From Endozoicomonas sp965261315 (GTDB lineage: Bacteria; Pseudomonadota; Gammaproteobacteria; Pseudomonadales; Endozoicomonadaceae): DNA of 64,000 nt. A model generated the notes under the pieces. The model did not search any database, was not told the origin of the DNA, and worked only from the letters and a program-made list of their open reading frames with translations. The stretch is from the NCBI GenBank assembly GCA_965261315.1, contig CBDHDM010000038.1, positions 62,001 to 126,000 on the forward strand, written 5' to 3'. The position numbers and the translations under genes were made by a program. Positions 8,290 to 17,320 of the stretch are shown one piece after another (position 1 is the first letter of the stretch; each line of letters starts with the position of its first letter).

Positions 8290-9663
8290 GTGGATATTCT
8301 TATCGTCATACCAGTGGTTGCACTGGTCATTTACGCCATAGTGAAGAACTACAGCGCATCGGCATCATTAGCCATTGCAGGAATTGTATTGCTGAGTGCG
8401 GCAGCATTGATGGGAGTAAAGGATATTCTACCTGCGGCGAAGGCTACTGGCTTTGTGCCGTTTGACGTATTTGAACTGATGAACTCAGTGTTCAGTTACC
8501 GTATGGCCAGCCTGGGTCTGACCATTATGGCCTGTGGAGGCTTTGCCAGTTATATGTCTCATATTGGTGCCTCAGAAGCGCTGGTTCGACTGGCTGTGAA
8601 ACCCATCAGCCGCTTCCGTTCTCCTTATCTGGTCTTGGCGCTGTGTTATCTGCTGAGTGTTGTTTTGCAGATGTTTGTAACCTCTGCAACAGGCCTTGGT
8701 CTGCTGCTCATGGTGACATTGTATCCGGTCCTGAGAAACATCGGTTTAAGCCCGGCTTCAGCCGTTGCAGTCATCGCCTCCCCGGCAGCTTTTGAAATCG
8801 GCGTAACTCAGGTTAATGCCAATTTTGCTGCCAGTCAGTCAGGTCTGGAAATTACTGAATACTTCCTGGGTTATCAGGCCTGGATTACCGTGCCGATGGT
8901 TCTGGTTGCCGCAGCACTTCACTTTGTCTGGCAGCGCCGCTGTGACCTTAAAGAGGGTTATATTGCTGCAGAGCATGTAGGTGAAGGTATTGAGCGCTCT
9001 GATGGTGAGAAGAAGGCGCCCGCACCTGCATTTTATGCATTGCTGCCCATGATTCCATTCTTTCTGCTGCTGATCTTTTCAAAAATGATGGTGTCGTCCA
9101 TCAAAATGAACCTGGTTATGGCGATGCTGATCAGTGTCTTTGCCGGTATGCTCTGTGAAGTTATTCGCTCACGGAAGATGAAAGCGTCGCTTGAGGGTTT
9201 TGATCACTTCCTCAACGGAATGGGCGCAGTCTTTGGCCCAGTGGTTGGCTTGATTATTGGTGCTGAAATTTTTGCTACGGGCTTAAAGCATATTGGTGCG
9301 ATCGACTCTCTGCTGGGTTCTGCCCAGGGTTTGGGTATAGGCGCTGGTGCGATGACGATCTTCATGGCCTGCCTGATCGCTGTGTCTGCCATCATGATGG
9401 GTTCTGGTAATGCTGCATTCCTGTCGTTTGCCACACTGGCTCCGGAAGTGGCCAAGAGCTTTGGTGTTCCTGCGGTTACCATGCTCCTGCCTATGAACTT
9501 TGCTGCCTCCATGGGGCGTTCAATGTCACCGATTGCCGCCGTCGTTATTGCCTGTGCGGGGATTGCTAAAATCTCACCTTTTGAGGTGGTGAAAAGAACA
9601 TCGGTACCAATGATTGGTGCGTTTATTGTTGGTATGGCTCTGCATTTGATTCTGTTTGTATAA
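8290..9663 (+). CDS. dcuC: DcuC-family anaerobic C4-dicarboxylate carrier
   Basis: A membrane protein of about 457 residues with some 12 hydrophobic segments. It resembles the DcuC family (YSASASLAIAGIVLL near the start, MGSGNAAFLSFATLAPE in the C-terminal half). DcuC carriers handle succinate efflux and fumarate or aspartate uptake under low oxygen. I prefer the GTG at 8290, since CGGGG lies six bases upstream; a TTG at 8275 would add five residues. It is the first gene of the accessory block separating rpoN from lptB and is divergent from rpoN. A second C4-dicarboxylate carrier of the DcuA/B family lies at 57399. The substrate is inferred from the family. Confidence 0.85.
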   Translation: MDILIVIPVVALVIYAIVKNYSASASLAIAGIVLLSAAALMGVKDILPAAKATGFVPFDVFELMNSVFSYRMASLGLTIMACGGFASYMSHIGASEALVRLAVKPISRFRSPYLVLALCYLLSVVLQMFVTSATGLGLLLMVTLYPVLRNIGLSPASAVAVIASPAAFEIGVTQVNANFAASQSGLEITEYFLGYQAWITVPMVLVAAALHFVWQRRCDLKEGYIAAEHVGEGIERSDGEKKAPAPAFYALLPMIPFFLLLIFSKMMVSSIKMNLVMAMLISVFAGMLCEVIRSRKMKASLEGFDHFLNGMGAVFGPVVGLIIGAEIFATGLKHIGAIDSLLGSAQGLGIGAGAMTIFMACLIAVSAIMMGSGNAAFLSFATLAPEVAKSFGVPAVTMLLPMNFAASMGRSMSPIAAVVIACAGIAKISPFEVVKRTSVPMIGAFIVGMALHLILFV

Positions 9664-9728
9664 ATACAAATCAGGGGGCTTTCACTTACCAGGGGCCCCT
9701 TCATGGTCTCATTCCAGGCTATGTTTCC

Positions 9729-10058
9729 CTTAAAGTTCAAGACATTCTTAATGCTGTATCGATATTAACCAGTCAGCAACAAACCCTGAACTCTTTTTCT
9801 AAAACTCCACTGGCCTGTTTAAGGCATCCAGAAGTGTGGCCCAAGTATCTTGAAGGAATGACTCACTCTTTAACACTACGCCCGGTTGCCAAGCAATGCG
9901 GGGTTACGCTGAGAACATCATTCCGTTGGCGGCACCATTTTTTACAGGTCATTGAACATGATCAGGCACCGGAGCTCAGTGGTATCACAGAATTGGATGA
10001 AACATTCTTCCGCGAATCATTTAAAAGCCAGAAGAATTACGGTCATTTTTTGGATTAA
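9729..10058 (+). pseudogene. Remnant of an IS1595-type transposase
   Basis: The frame encodes a helix-turn-helix-like segment (LRPVAKQCGVTLRTSFRWRH) followed by GITELDETFFRESFK. This is the typical transition from the DNA-binding part to the first catalytic Asp in IS1595/ISXO2-like transposases. It then stops (TAA) at 10056-10058, so nearly all of the catalytic domain is missing, and no zinc-finger N-terminus is evident. The 11-bp sequence AACCCTGAACT at 9782-9792 recurs inverted at 10235-10245 and may be the remains of ends or a fold-back. It is not functional. Confidence 0.7.
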
Positions 10059-10426
10059 AAACTGCGGAATCGAGTTTAAAGAGTTGGTGGCATCTTCTAG
10101 AAAAACGGATTATAGAGAGTGTTTTTCACCTTCAACCCTTAAGAGCAACATAGCCAAGTGTGCCTGTGGCTTTCTGAGTGTCGAACTCGCGTTATTTTAA
10201 CGAGCATCGACGTATGAGTTGAAGGAGTCGCTGAAGTTCAGGGTTAAAATTGATTTAAAAAAATGCAAAAAAAATAATATGATTTAATATCTTTTTTAGG
10301 GATTTGTCAGCGGAAGATAAATATAAGTCGATGTATCGTCTCATTCAATAGACTTATAGGCAGCTTGCCATATGGCATAGTTAGCTACCTGTGGTCAGTC
10401 ATTTCTAAAAATTAGTAGGGTCTGCC
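10059..10426. other. 368-bp non-coding stretch after the transposase remnant
   Basis: Short frames here look like decayed sequence and have no recognisable domain. The inverted partner of the 9782 motif lies at 10235-10245. From about 10255 on the DNA is very AT-rich. AGTAGGG just before 10427 is a plausible ribosome binding site for the next gene. Confidence 0.45.
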
Positions 10427-12874
10427 ATGCTTGCACAAATGTCTCCTTCCAGCTGCGCTATACCTGTGGTTACAAGTCAGCCCACAGGTCTTCAAAACAG
10501 CCCATTTTATGAAGCGTCTTATAATCATTTTAGGGTCAGAAAAACGCCAGCGGAAGATGATTATTCAAGAATCAACAGGTCGACAAAAGAGTGTATCAAG
10601 GATGCAGCGAAATCAACAGTGACATCAATTTTTGGGCGTTGCAGTGTAACTGAACCAACGGTTAGTGCTTTCAACTATAAAATACGGCCAAAAGTAATGA
10701 CGGAATGTTCAATGCAGGAAGTTATTGACGCTAGAATAGGTGAGCTGGCTACCCATGATTTCACTGCTTTTCATAATAATACGGTGAAGAATTATATCGA
10801 TGAAATGAACATGAGTGTTTTCGGGACACCTGATGTTTTTAGCGCTGAAAAACAGCGCCTGTTTCTGTCATTGATTCAGGCTTGCTGTCAAGGGTCTGAA
10901 GGTGAGGATCTTTATACTCAAAATTGTATGGATGCTGCCAAGGAAATAATACACTCGCTTAAAAATGATCCGGCTATAATTGAAAATAGAGTAAATGTAA
11001 ACATAAAGTTAAATAAACCGCACGTATCGACACCTGACACAATTCTTGCGAGGTTCCAAGTCAGGCTCGAGGAATCAGGTGCGTTTGCTGAGGATCTGCC
11101 AAAAGAGCTAATTGATGAGTGTCATAAAATGCATGAGTTTTATATCAAACTTTCGAGCATGCACGTTTATACTGAGGCTGCTCGAATGAAAGAGTTAAAA
11201 CAAAATGACGAAGGTTCGGCGAGCAGTTCCGTAAAGAATGGTCTGACCGAATTTGGAAATATTGCCGGTAAATATGCGCCAATAGCCTATATGTCGACAC
11301 TGGCCACCGCTCTTGTTGAAAGGCTTGGTGCAGCTCCTTCCAAGCTTGCCGGTATTAAAGATATTCTTGGTAACGCAGGGACTACCTTGTCGCCTGATTC
11401 ACTCAAGGCCATAAAACGCTTGTTAGAAGCTGAAGAAGTAACAAATATTTTTCAGAAACCTGCAAATATTTGCGCGTCGGCTTTTGCAACACTTCTCTAT
11501 GCGCTCGGTACTCTTCAAAATGTGATGGAACGTTCAACCAATGATTCAGCATCGGAAGCCACATTAAAAGTTATAGAGGAAATCAAAGATAGAATAAGAG
11601 AGATTGAATCCAGCCAGGTGGTAACTGAACAACCAACCCCGGGAGATGGAAATGATCACTTTGGAAGTATTGCTTCGGAACATCCTTCCGGGATTGGAGA
11701 TATATTCATTGAAAGGTCCGGGATAATTTCGAGTGCTGTAAGAACGATCAATAACGCAATATTTGAATTGAAACACGCAACACCAGATATACCGTCAAGA
11801 GATTATGTTTACGCTCTGTTGAATCGGGCATTTGTTACAATAATGATTTATGAGTTTGAAGGAATGAAACATCAGATAAGGGAAGAAAACTATGAGAGAG
11901 TGATACAGGGTTGCAAAACCAAGGTCTTGACCAAACAACCATTAACAGAAACCGAAAGAGATCTTCTGAATTATGATCAGGGGATTCCTAACACCAAATA
12001 TGGGATAAAAAAAGGCCTTTCAGATTGCAGCACAATGTCAACAATGCTTGCTAACACCTTATGTTGTGCTGTTGACTGTGGAATCAGTTTCGCTCAAGCC
12101 GAAACCCTTCTTGATGCAGCATCTGCGGACAACAGTAACAAGCCGTATCTGGCATTCTGGAAGACAGTGATGTGTGGCCCTGTACGAATACTTGATGTCT
12201 ATAAGGCTTTGCCGATCTGCGTTTCAATCAAGGGCATTATGGAAACCATGTTCTGCTCTGCAGGTTACAGCAAATACGATATTGAGCATCTCTATTATGG
12301 TTTTATGAGATCATTACTTGGACTGTTTCCTGCTGTTGTATGGGATATCGGTACCAGTTTTTGGGATACTGTCGGTAATTTCAGCGATACATTGTTAGTC
12401 ACCTATTCCCAGGATGCCGGTGCAGCACGCGCCAAGAAAAAGGGTAAAATTTTTAATGCTCTCTCTAGTATTTCCAATGGGCTTGATATGCTTGCACATA
12501 TTCGTAGCCCTAAGAGTGTTGACTCCCCTCAGGCTGCTAATGTACTGGAAAAAAATGGAGATAAAGAAGATATAGATTTAGAAGTGCATTATGAAGATAC
12601 ATCGCCACCTTCGGATAATACGCTTTCATCCGCCGGAGATTTTTATTCATCCCTGGTGGATGAAAATAAGAGCTTACTGATGAAACAATTCGCTGATGAT
12701 CATGCTACCGACATTGTAAGAGAGAGATTGGCACAAACGCTCACTCAGAAGAGTTACAAAGAAAGCCTGGTTGTATTTAAAAAAGATGACGATTTTTCTG
12801 GTAAAAAACAGGTTTACGTACAAATCGGTACTGACGTAAAAGATCCCGAGCCTGGAAAAATGAAACGGGTTTAG
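10427..12874 (+). CDS. Orphan 815-residue protein, possible effector
   Basis: I recognise no family. The start ATG at 10427 follows AGTAGGG with about 7-base spacing. There is no signal peptide. The protein is largely helical and polar, with a Ser/Pro-rich N-terminus, moderately hydrophobic stretches around residues 280-310 (IAYMSTLATALVERLGAAP) and 620-660 (a Cys- and aromatic-rich segment with LLGLFPAVVWDIG), and an acidic Ser-rich tail. Cysteines are frequent for a cytoplasmic protein. Codon use is AT-richer than in the core genes around it. It lies in an accessory block beside a transposase remnant and upstream of a YjiH-type membrane protein. Acquired, host-directed function is possible but unproven. 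Confidence 0.7.
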   Translation: MLAQMSPSSCAIPVVTSQPTGLQNSPFYEASYNHFRVRKTPAEDDYSRINRSTKECIKDAAKSTVTSIFGRCSVTEPTVSAFNYKIRPKVMTECSMQEVIDARIGELATHDFTAFHNNTVKNYIDEMNMSVFGTPDVFSAEKQRLFLSLIQACCQGSEGEDLYTQNCMDAAKEIIHSLKNDPAIIENRVNVNIKLNKPHVSTPDTILARFQVRLEESGAFAEDLPKELIDECHKMHEFYIKLSSMHVYTEAARMKELKQNDEGSASSSVKNGLTEFGNIAGKYAPIAYMSTLATALVERLGAAPSKLAGIKDILGNAGTTLSPDSLKAIKRLLEAEEVTNIFQKPANICASAFATLLYALGTLQNVMERSTNDSASEATLKVIEEIKDRIREIESSQVVTEQPTPGDGNDHFGSIASEHPSGIGDIFIERSGIISSAVRTINNAIFELKHATPDIPSRDYVYALLNRAFVTIMIYEFEGMKHQIREENYERVIQGCKTKVLTKQPLTETERDLLNYDQGIPNTKYGIKKGLSDCSTMSTMLANTLCCAVDCGISFAQAETLLDAASADNSNKPYLAFWKTVMCGPVRILDVYKALPICVSIKGIMETMFCSAGYSKYDIEHLYYGFMRSLLGLFPAVVWDIGTSFWDTVGNFSDTLLVTYSQDAGAARAKKKGKIFNALSSISNGLDMLAHIRSPKSVDSPQAANVLEKNGDKEDIDLEVHYEDTSPPSDNTLSSAGDFYSSLVDENKSLLMKQFADDHATDIVRERLAQTLTQKSYKESLVVFKKDDDFSGKKQVYVQIGTDVKDPEPGKMKRV

Positions 12875-13097
12875 TTGGAAATGTTTGATTCTCACTGATA
12901 GTAAATGGTCATGCAATAAGCGCTAGTAATATACAATTAAAGGGGTTTGGGTTTCACTGCTAGTTCGTTTATAGCAAAAAAATATTAGACAGTGTGCTAG
13001 CCCCTTATCAGACTTCATCAAGATCAGTTGTTAAGAATCAATAGTTAAACAATCAGGCTGAGTTCTGGATATTTGAGAGCAGGGGATTTACGAAACT

Positions 13098-14495
13098 TTG
13101 CTACGTTATGGCTGGCAGTCAATCATGAAGAGATTTTTAGGCTTAGAGAATGATCAGAACCAGCTTCGTAACTGGTTAGTTTTTTTATTACCTTCCTTTA
13201 CCGGTTTTCTTATTTTTGTTGTTCCTTTTCGATGTGATCAAGGGATAGTTATTCCTGTCGCACTTTTAGCTGGATGCTTGAAATTATTACTGAAAGAATC
13301 AATCACTGCGATTATTACATCCATTGTCGTATTAACCGGATTAATAACGATTATTACCAAAGCTTTCCAGCCTCGATGGATTATGAAAAATACGTTTCTT
13401 TCCGCTTTATTTGATATCTCGCTATTCTGGTCGATGGCCAGAGTGACAGGAGTGATTTTTATCTTATTCTGTTACTTTCAAGTGGGGCCTGAAGCATTCA
13501 GGTCTGAAACAACGGGCGGTATGGTCCTGAACCATTTGTTGCCAACCCTTTTCTCCGTATTTATTATCGCCGGGTTGCTGCTTCCCCTGTTAATGAGTTT
13601 TGGCTTGCTTGAGCTGCTTGGTGTGTTGATGACGAAAATAATGCGTCCATTGTTCAACCTGCCGGGGCACTCTGCCATCAACTGTATTACATCCTGGCTG
13701 GGTGACGGCAGCGTTGGTATCCTGATGACCATCAAACAATATGAATCCTCGATTTACACGCATCGTGAAGCGGCTGTTATCAGTACTACCTTTTCAATTG
13801 TTTCTATTACGTTCACTCTGGTGGTCATAGCCCAGGTTGGTCTGGAACATATTTTTACCCAATTCTACCTTACTATTTGTTGTGCCGGGTTTATTGCGGC
13901 CATTATTGTTCCCAGGCTTCCGCCACTCTCCAGAAAACAAGATCAGTTTATTTGTGGAAAACGGCGCAACAAAGATGATGAAGATATTCCTGAAGGCAGC
14001 ACTGCCTTTTCATGGGGGCTGGAACAGGCACTGAAGAAAGCGGCAGGCATCGCCAATCCTCTGAAAATTATTCTGGACGGAGGTAAGAACGCCGTTGATA
14101 TGACGTTTGGCGTGCTGCCTGTGGTTATGTGCATTGGCACCGTTGCCCTGATGATTGCCGAATACACCCCATGCTTCCAGTATCTGGGAATGCCCTTCCT
14201 GCCATTGCTTGAATGGTTACGGATTCCCGAAGCCCGAGCTGCATCCATGGCCATGATGGTTGGATTCACTGATATGTTTGTGCCGTCCATTCTGGCGGCA
14301 TCCATTAACAATGACATGTCGCGGTTTGTTATTGCGGGACTATCGCTGACTCAGTTGATTTACCTTTCTGAGGTGGGTGCCTTGCTGCTGGGGAGCAAGA
14401 TTCCGGTAACTCTGTTTGAGCTGTTTATTATCTTTATTCTCAGAACACTGGTGACACTACCGGTTATAGCGGCAATAGCCCACCTCATCTTTTAA
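13098..14495 (+). CDS. YjiH-family (nucleoside-recognition/Gate domain) inner-membrane protein
   Basis: This is a 465-residue integral membrane protein with about 10-11 hydrophobic segments. The central part LPGHSAINCITSWLGDGSVG and the C-terminal FTDMFVPSILAAS are typical of YjiH/Gate-domain proteins. These are putative transporters whose substrates are not well defined. The start is uncertain: TTG at 13098 gives the full length, and ATG at 13125 (MKRFLGLEND) would give 456 residues. It follows the 815-residue orphan after 223 bp of AT-rich DNA. No frameshift is seen and the family length is normal. Confidence 0.75.
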   Translation: MLRYGWQSIMKRFLGLENDQNQLRNWLVFLLPSFTGFLIFVVPFRCDQGIVIPVALLAGCLKLLLKESITAIITSIVVLTGLITIITKAFQPRWIMKNTFLSALFDISLFWSMARVTGVIFILFCYFQVGPEAFRSETTGGMVLNHLLPTLFSVFIIAGLLLPLLMSFGLLELLGVLMTKIMRPLFNLPGHSAINCITSWLGDGSVGILMTIKQYESSIYTHREAAVISTTFSIVSITFTLVVIAQVGLEHIFTQFYLTICCAGFIAAIIVPRLPPLSRKQDQFICGKRRNKDDEDIPEGSTAFSWGLEQALKKAAGIANPLKIILDGGKNAVDMTFGVLPVVMCIGTVALMIAEYTPCFQYLGMPFLPLLEWLRIPEARAASMAMMVGFTDMFVPSILAASINNDMSRFVIAGLSLTQLIYLSEVGALLLGSKIPVTLFELFIIFILRTLVTLPVIAAIAHLIF

Positions 14496-14568
14496 GAAGG
14501 TGTTGTATAAATTCCAGCCAAGGATTTTGTTTTCGCTTACTCAAGTCTCCTTTTCTGGTTCCAGGGTA

Positions 14569-14674
14569 GCTGCTGAAAATTTACAGGAAAATTTTGGTAG
14601 AATGTCGCTACAGCTCAGTAAAATAGCGAGCGAAAAGTCAAAACCCACGATTTCTCCTGTAAAAAATTAGCAGT
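14569..14674. repeat. About 106-bp fold-back element at the 3' end of the SH2 gene
   Basis: The ends GCTGCTGAAAATTTACAGGA and TCCTGTAAAAAATTAGCAGT are imperfectly complementary over about 24 bases. An inner pair TCGCTA/TAGCGA continues the fold. The right end carries the stop codon of the minus-strand SH2 gene (14667). It could act as that gene's terminator, or be a small non-autonomous element that inserted there. Confidence 0.6.
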
Positions 14675-15806
14675 TACGTTCCAGGGGTGTGGCTAAAAAT
14701 ACTTGAACTATGGATCCGTCATCAACTTCTAGCAGTGTGATAAACTTTTTCATTTTTAGTATTTCAATCAGTGTTAGTACGCAGTTTGCCGATTCTGACC
14801 ATCTATTGATGAATCTTTGACAATCGGTGTAGTAGAGACCATCCGAAAATCGGATTTTGAATGAGATCGGGCAGACCGATGTCTGAATGCTGAGGGTAAA
14901 TGGTGATTTCTCTGGCGTCTCCGAACTCTTCCGAAGCAGGAAAGTACCCGGCTCGCACTTATTCAGCAAACACCTCGCCTGATGATGGTCCATGTCCTTG
15001 TAAAAATATCGGCATTGCTCTAACCGCTCAAGACATTCCCGATGAATGAACTCGGAGGACTTGACCACAGGGGAGCATTTAAGTCTCATCTCGCCGGGTT
15101 GCATAAGAAACAGCCTGTGCACGTTATTTTTATCAACAGCATGATCGAGCAGTTTCGTCACATTGGGATACGATGGCCGTTGTTCAGTGGCCAGGTACTG
15201 GTCTGTCATCAATTCATATCGCCCGTTTTCCAGTTTGATTCGGACAGAAAATGGATGCTTTGTACCTTTCATACTGAGCGCAAACGGACAGTTACTGACT
15301 GTCTTGCTGTTTCTCAACAGATAGTTTCCGAGATCCTGTGATTGCAACATCTCGTGAGCGGCTTCCAATGAAAAATCCCCATAGTAGTAATTACAGCGAG
15401 CCAGTTGCAGTTCAACCGTTTCCGGAATAATAGCTTTTGCCGTAAGCCTTGGTTCTATGGTTGCGACCCGGTGGATGTGTGCAGAATGATCCGCCGACAC
15501 GACAACGGCTAAAAAGTGAGGATTGGTCCCATCCGCAGAGGGAGAAACGAGCAGTGTAGTGGCTGTTTCAGGTGTGCATGGGTTGTTGGCATCAGAGGCC
15601 CGTGCAGGCTTGTCTGGCAGTGTCTTTGCAGAAAGGTCGTCTTCTGTTCCCGTGCAGCCGGTACCGGATGTGACAGGCTCTACTCCGGTCACTGACTTAC
15701 CTATAAAATGACCACCAGACCCACTATTCAGGGACGAGGATTCAAACTCGGTAAGATTACGAAGCATGAGTTGATCAATTTTACTGGTAAGCACTTTTGC
15801 ATCCAT
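14667..15806 (-). CDS. Tandem SH2-domain protein, SOCS-like; likely host-directed effector
   Basis: The 379-residue protein has a Ser/Thr-rich, probably disordered first 130 residues and then two SH2 domains. SH2-1 (about 138-237) contains YYYGDFSLEAAHEML, then YLLRNS with the phosphotyrosine-binding Arg at 165. SH2-2 (about 265-375) contains CRYFYKDMDHHQARCLL, then GTFLLRKSS with Arg292, and ends VQVFLATPL. Spacing and endings resemble metazoan SOCS/CIS SH2 domains more than Src-type ones. SH2 domains bind phosphotyrosine and are rare in bacteria; Legionella carries several as effectors. The start is backed by GGAG seven bases upstream. There is no signal peptide, so delivery would need a specialised system, which this window does not show. 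The domain call is firm; effector status is inferred. Confidence 0.85.
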   Translation of the reverse strand: MDAKVLTSKIDQLMLRNLTEFESSSLNSGSGGHFIGKSVTGVEPVTSGTGCTGTEDDLSAKTLPDKPARASDANNPCTPETATTLLVSPSADGTNPHFLAVVVSADHSAHIHRVATIEPRLTAKAIIPETVELQLARCNYYYGDFSLEAAHEMLQSQDLGNYLLRNSKTVSNCPFALSMKGTKHPFSVRIKLENGRYELMTDQYLATEQRPSYPNVTKLLDHAVDKNNVHRLFLMQPGEMRLKCSPVVKSSEFIHRECLERLEQCRYFYKDMDHHQARCLLNKCEPGTFLLRKSSETPEKSPFTLSIQTSVCPISFKIRFSDGLYYTDCQRFINRWSESANCVLTLIEILKMKKFITLLEVDDGSIVQVFLATPLERNC

Positions 15807-15837
15807 CTCGAAGCTCCACGTAAGAGGGAGTCCAGAG

Positions 15838-15890
15838 CTTAGCAGACGTTTGAATTTATCACTGATCTACCGGGAAAACCCGGATAATTG
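15838..15890. repeat. Short sequence resembling the fold-back element at 23830
   Basis: The segment with ATCACTGATCTACCGGGAAA resembles the left arm of the element at 23830-23984 (ACCACTGACCTACTGCGAAA). It contains a small hairpin, CCGGG-AAAA-CCCGG, at 15870-15883. It lies in the 101-bp gap between lptB and the SH2 gene and could be a fragment of the same dispersed family, or a weak terminator after lptB. Confidence 0.4.
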
Positions 15891-15907
15891 TCACCACAAA
15901 TAATTGA

Positions 15908-16633
15908 TTACAGACTGAACTGGTGCCCTAGATAGACGTCACGAACCTTTTGGTTTGATAGTACGGTATGGCTGTCACCTTCAGCAATGATATGCCCTTC
16001 GCTGACGATATAAGCCTTCTCACAGATATCCAGCGTTTCCCGAACGTTATGGTCGGTAATCAAGACCCCGATACCCCGGTTTTGCAGATGGCGAATGATT
16101 GACTTGATATCGCCAACAGAGATGGGGTCGACACCGGCAAAAGGCTCATCCAGAAGAATAAACGTTGGGTCTGTGGCCAGTGCCCTGGCAATTTCTGCTC
16201 GTCTTCTTTCGCCACCGGACAGTGCCATGCCTGCACTGTCCCGGATGTGGCCAATATTGAACTCATCCAGCAGTAATTCCATTTTCTCAAGACGCTGCTT
16301 TTTGTTGAGGTCTTTTCTGGTTTCCAGAATAGCCAGAATATTGTCCCGTACACTGAGACGGCGAAATATTGAGGCTTCCTGAGGCAGGTAGCCAATACCA
16401 GCCCGCGCACGGTTGTGCATTGCCTGGAAGGTGAGATTCTGTTGGTCAATACTGACCTTACCGCCGTCAGCCTTGACCAACCCGACGATCATGTAAAAGC
16501 AGGTAGTTTTGCCTGCGCCATTCGGACCCAGAAGTCCTACGATCTGGCCACTGTTAACCTGCAGAGAGACATCTTTGACAACATCTCTGCCTTTGTAGCT
16601 CTTACTAAGGTGTTCTGCCTTGAGGATTGCCAT
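15908..16633 (-). CDS. lptB: LPS export ABC transporter ATPase LptB
   Basis: This is a 241-residue ABC ATPase starting MAILKAEHLSKSYKG. Walker A is GPNGAGKTT, the signature is LSGGERRRAEIARAL, and Walker B is followed by LLDEPFAGVDP. LptB dimers power extraction of LPS from the inner membrane through LptF/G to the LptC-LptA bridge. The frame is open 23 codons further upstream, but LptB proteins start at this methionine. It follows lptA by about 96 bp in the conserved order lptC-lptA-lptB. The usual downstream neighbour rpoN has been displaced by an accessory block starting with the SH2 gene. Confidence 0.96.
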   Translation of the reverse strand: MAILKAEHLSKSYKGRDVVKDVSLQVNSGQIVGLLGPNGAGKTTCFYMIVGLVKADGGKVSIDQQNLTFQAMHNRARAGIGYLPQEASIFRRLSVRDNILAILETRKDLNKKQRLEKMELLLDEFNIGHIRDSAGMALSGGERRRAEIARALATDPTFILLDEPFAGVDPISVGDIKSIIRHLQNRGIGVLITDHNVRETLDICEKAYIVSEGHIIAEGDSHTVLSNQKVRDVYLGHQFSL

Positions 16634-16729
16634 CCGGTTGTCTGTTAACCTGATAAAAAATGAAATTTGAAACCGTCTTGAAACCGCATCTTGAAGCAGC
16701 ATCTTGAAACAGAGAGTAACCTGGAAAAA

Positions 16730-17266
16730 TCAGGGCTTGGTGTCAGGGCTCTGTTGCTGTTTGGGTTGAATGACCATTTGTACACGGCCGCTTTCCCCCT
16801 GACTCGGTATACCTTTGGCGTTCACTGTTTGTTGTGCCAGGTTATAGTTGATCTTTTCACCCTTGAAGGTATCACCCTTTTGGGAGAGCTGGGCGTTTTT
16901 AATCAGCTCAATCTGGTCACTGTTCACGTCGTATCGAATGGTGTAACCCCAGGCCTGAACGGTTCCCTGCTCACCGGGCTGGAGTTCTTCGTAATACGCT
17001 CTTCCTTTATTTCCTTGAGCAATGACCTTGGTAACTTCACGTCCTCTGGTGTAGATGGTAATGATGTCTCCGGTGATGCGTGTTGTGCCCTGGGTCATCA
17101 CCACGTCTCCACGATATACAGAAACACCTTTCTTATTATCAATATCAGCAGCATCGGAATTAATTTTGATGGGTTGCTGACGATCTGCGGGTAATGCCAT
17201 AGCCATAAAAGGAATAAACAACAGCCCGGCTACAAACGCTTTCACGCGAGGTAAGTAAATAGTCAT
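16730..17266 (-). CDS. lptA: Periplasmic LPS-bridge protein LptA
   Basis: The 178-residue protein has a Sec signal (hydrophobic residues 9-23, cleavage near AMALP) and then an OstA-type beta-jellyroll starting IKINSDAADIDNKKGVSVYRG, with KINYNLAQQTVNAKG near the end. LptA oligomers bridge LptC in the inner membrane to LptD in the outer membrane for LPS transport. It lies between lptC and lptB in the expected order, 54 bp after lptC, and is probably co-transcribed. The Gln-rich tail is variable in the family. Confidence 0.94.
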   Translation of the reverse strand: MTIYLPRVKAFVAGLLFIPFMAMALPADRQQPIKINSDAADIDNKKGVSVYRGDVVMTQGTTRITGDIITIYTRGREVTKVIAQGNKGRAYYEELQPGEQGTVQAWGYTIRYDVNSDQIELIKNAQLSQKGDTFKGEKINYNLAQQTVNAKGIPSQGESGRVQMVIQPKQQQSPDTKP

Positions 17267-17320
17267 GCGCTGTCGTTCCTTTGACTGGGGTAATAGACAT
17301 GGATTCTTTGAATAAGTGGC

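Noticed and set aside
9664..9710. Terminator after dcuC (AGGGGGC...GGGGCCCCT)
   Set aside because: The possible stem is short, contains mismatches and lacks a T-tract.
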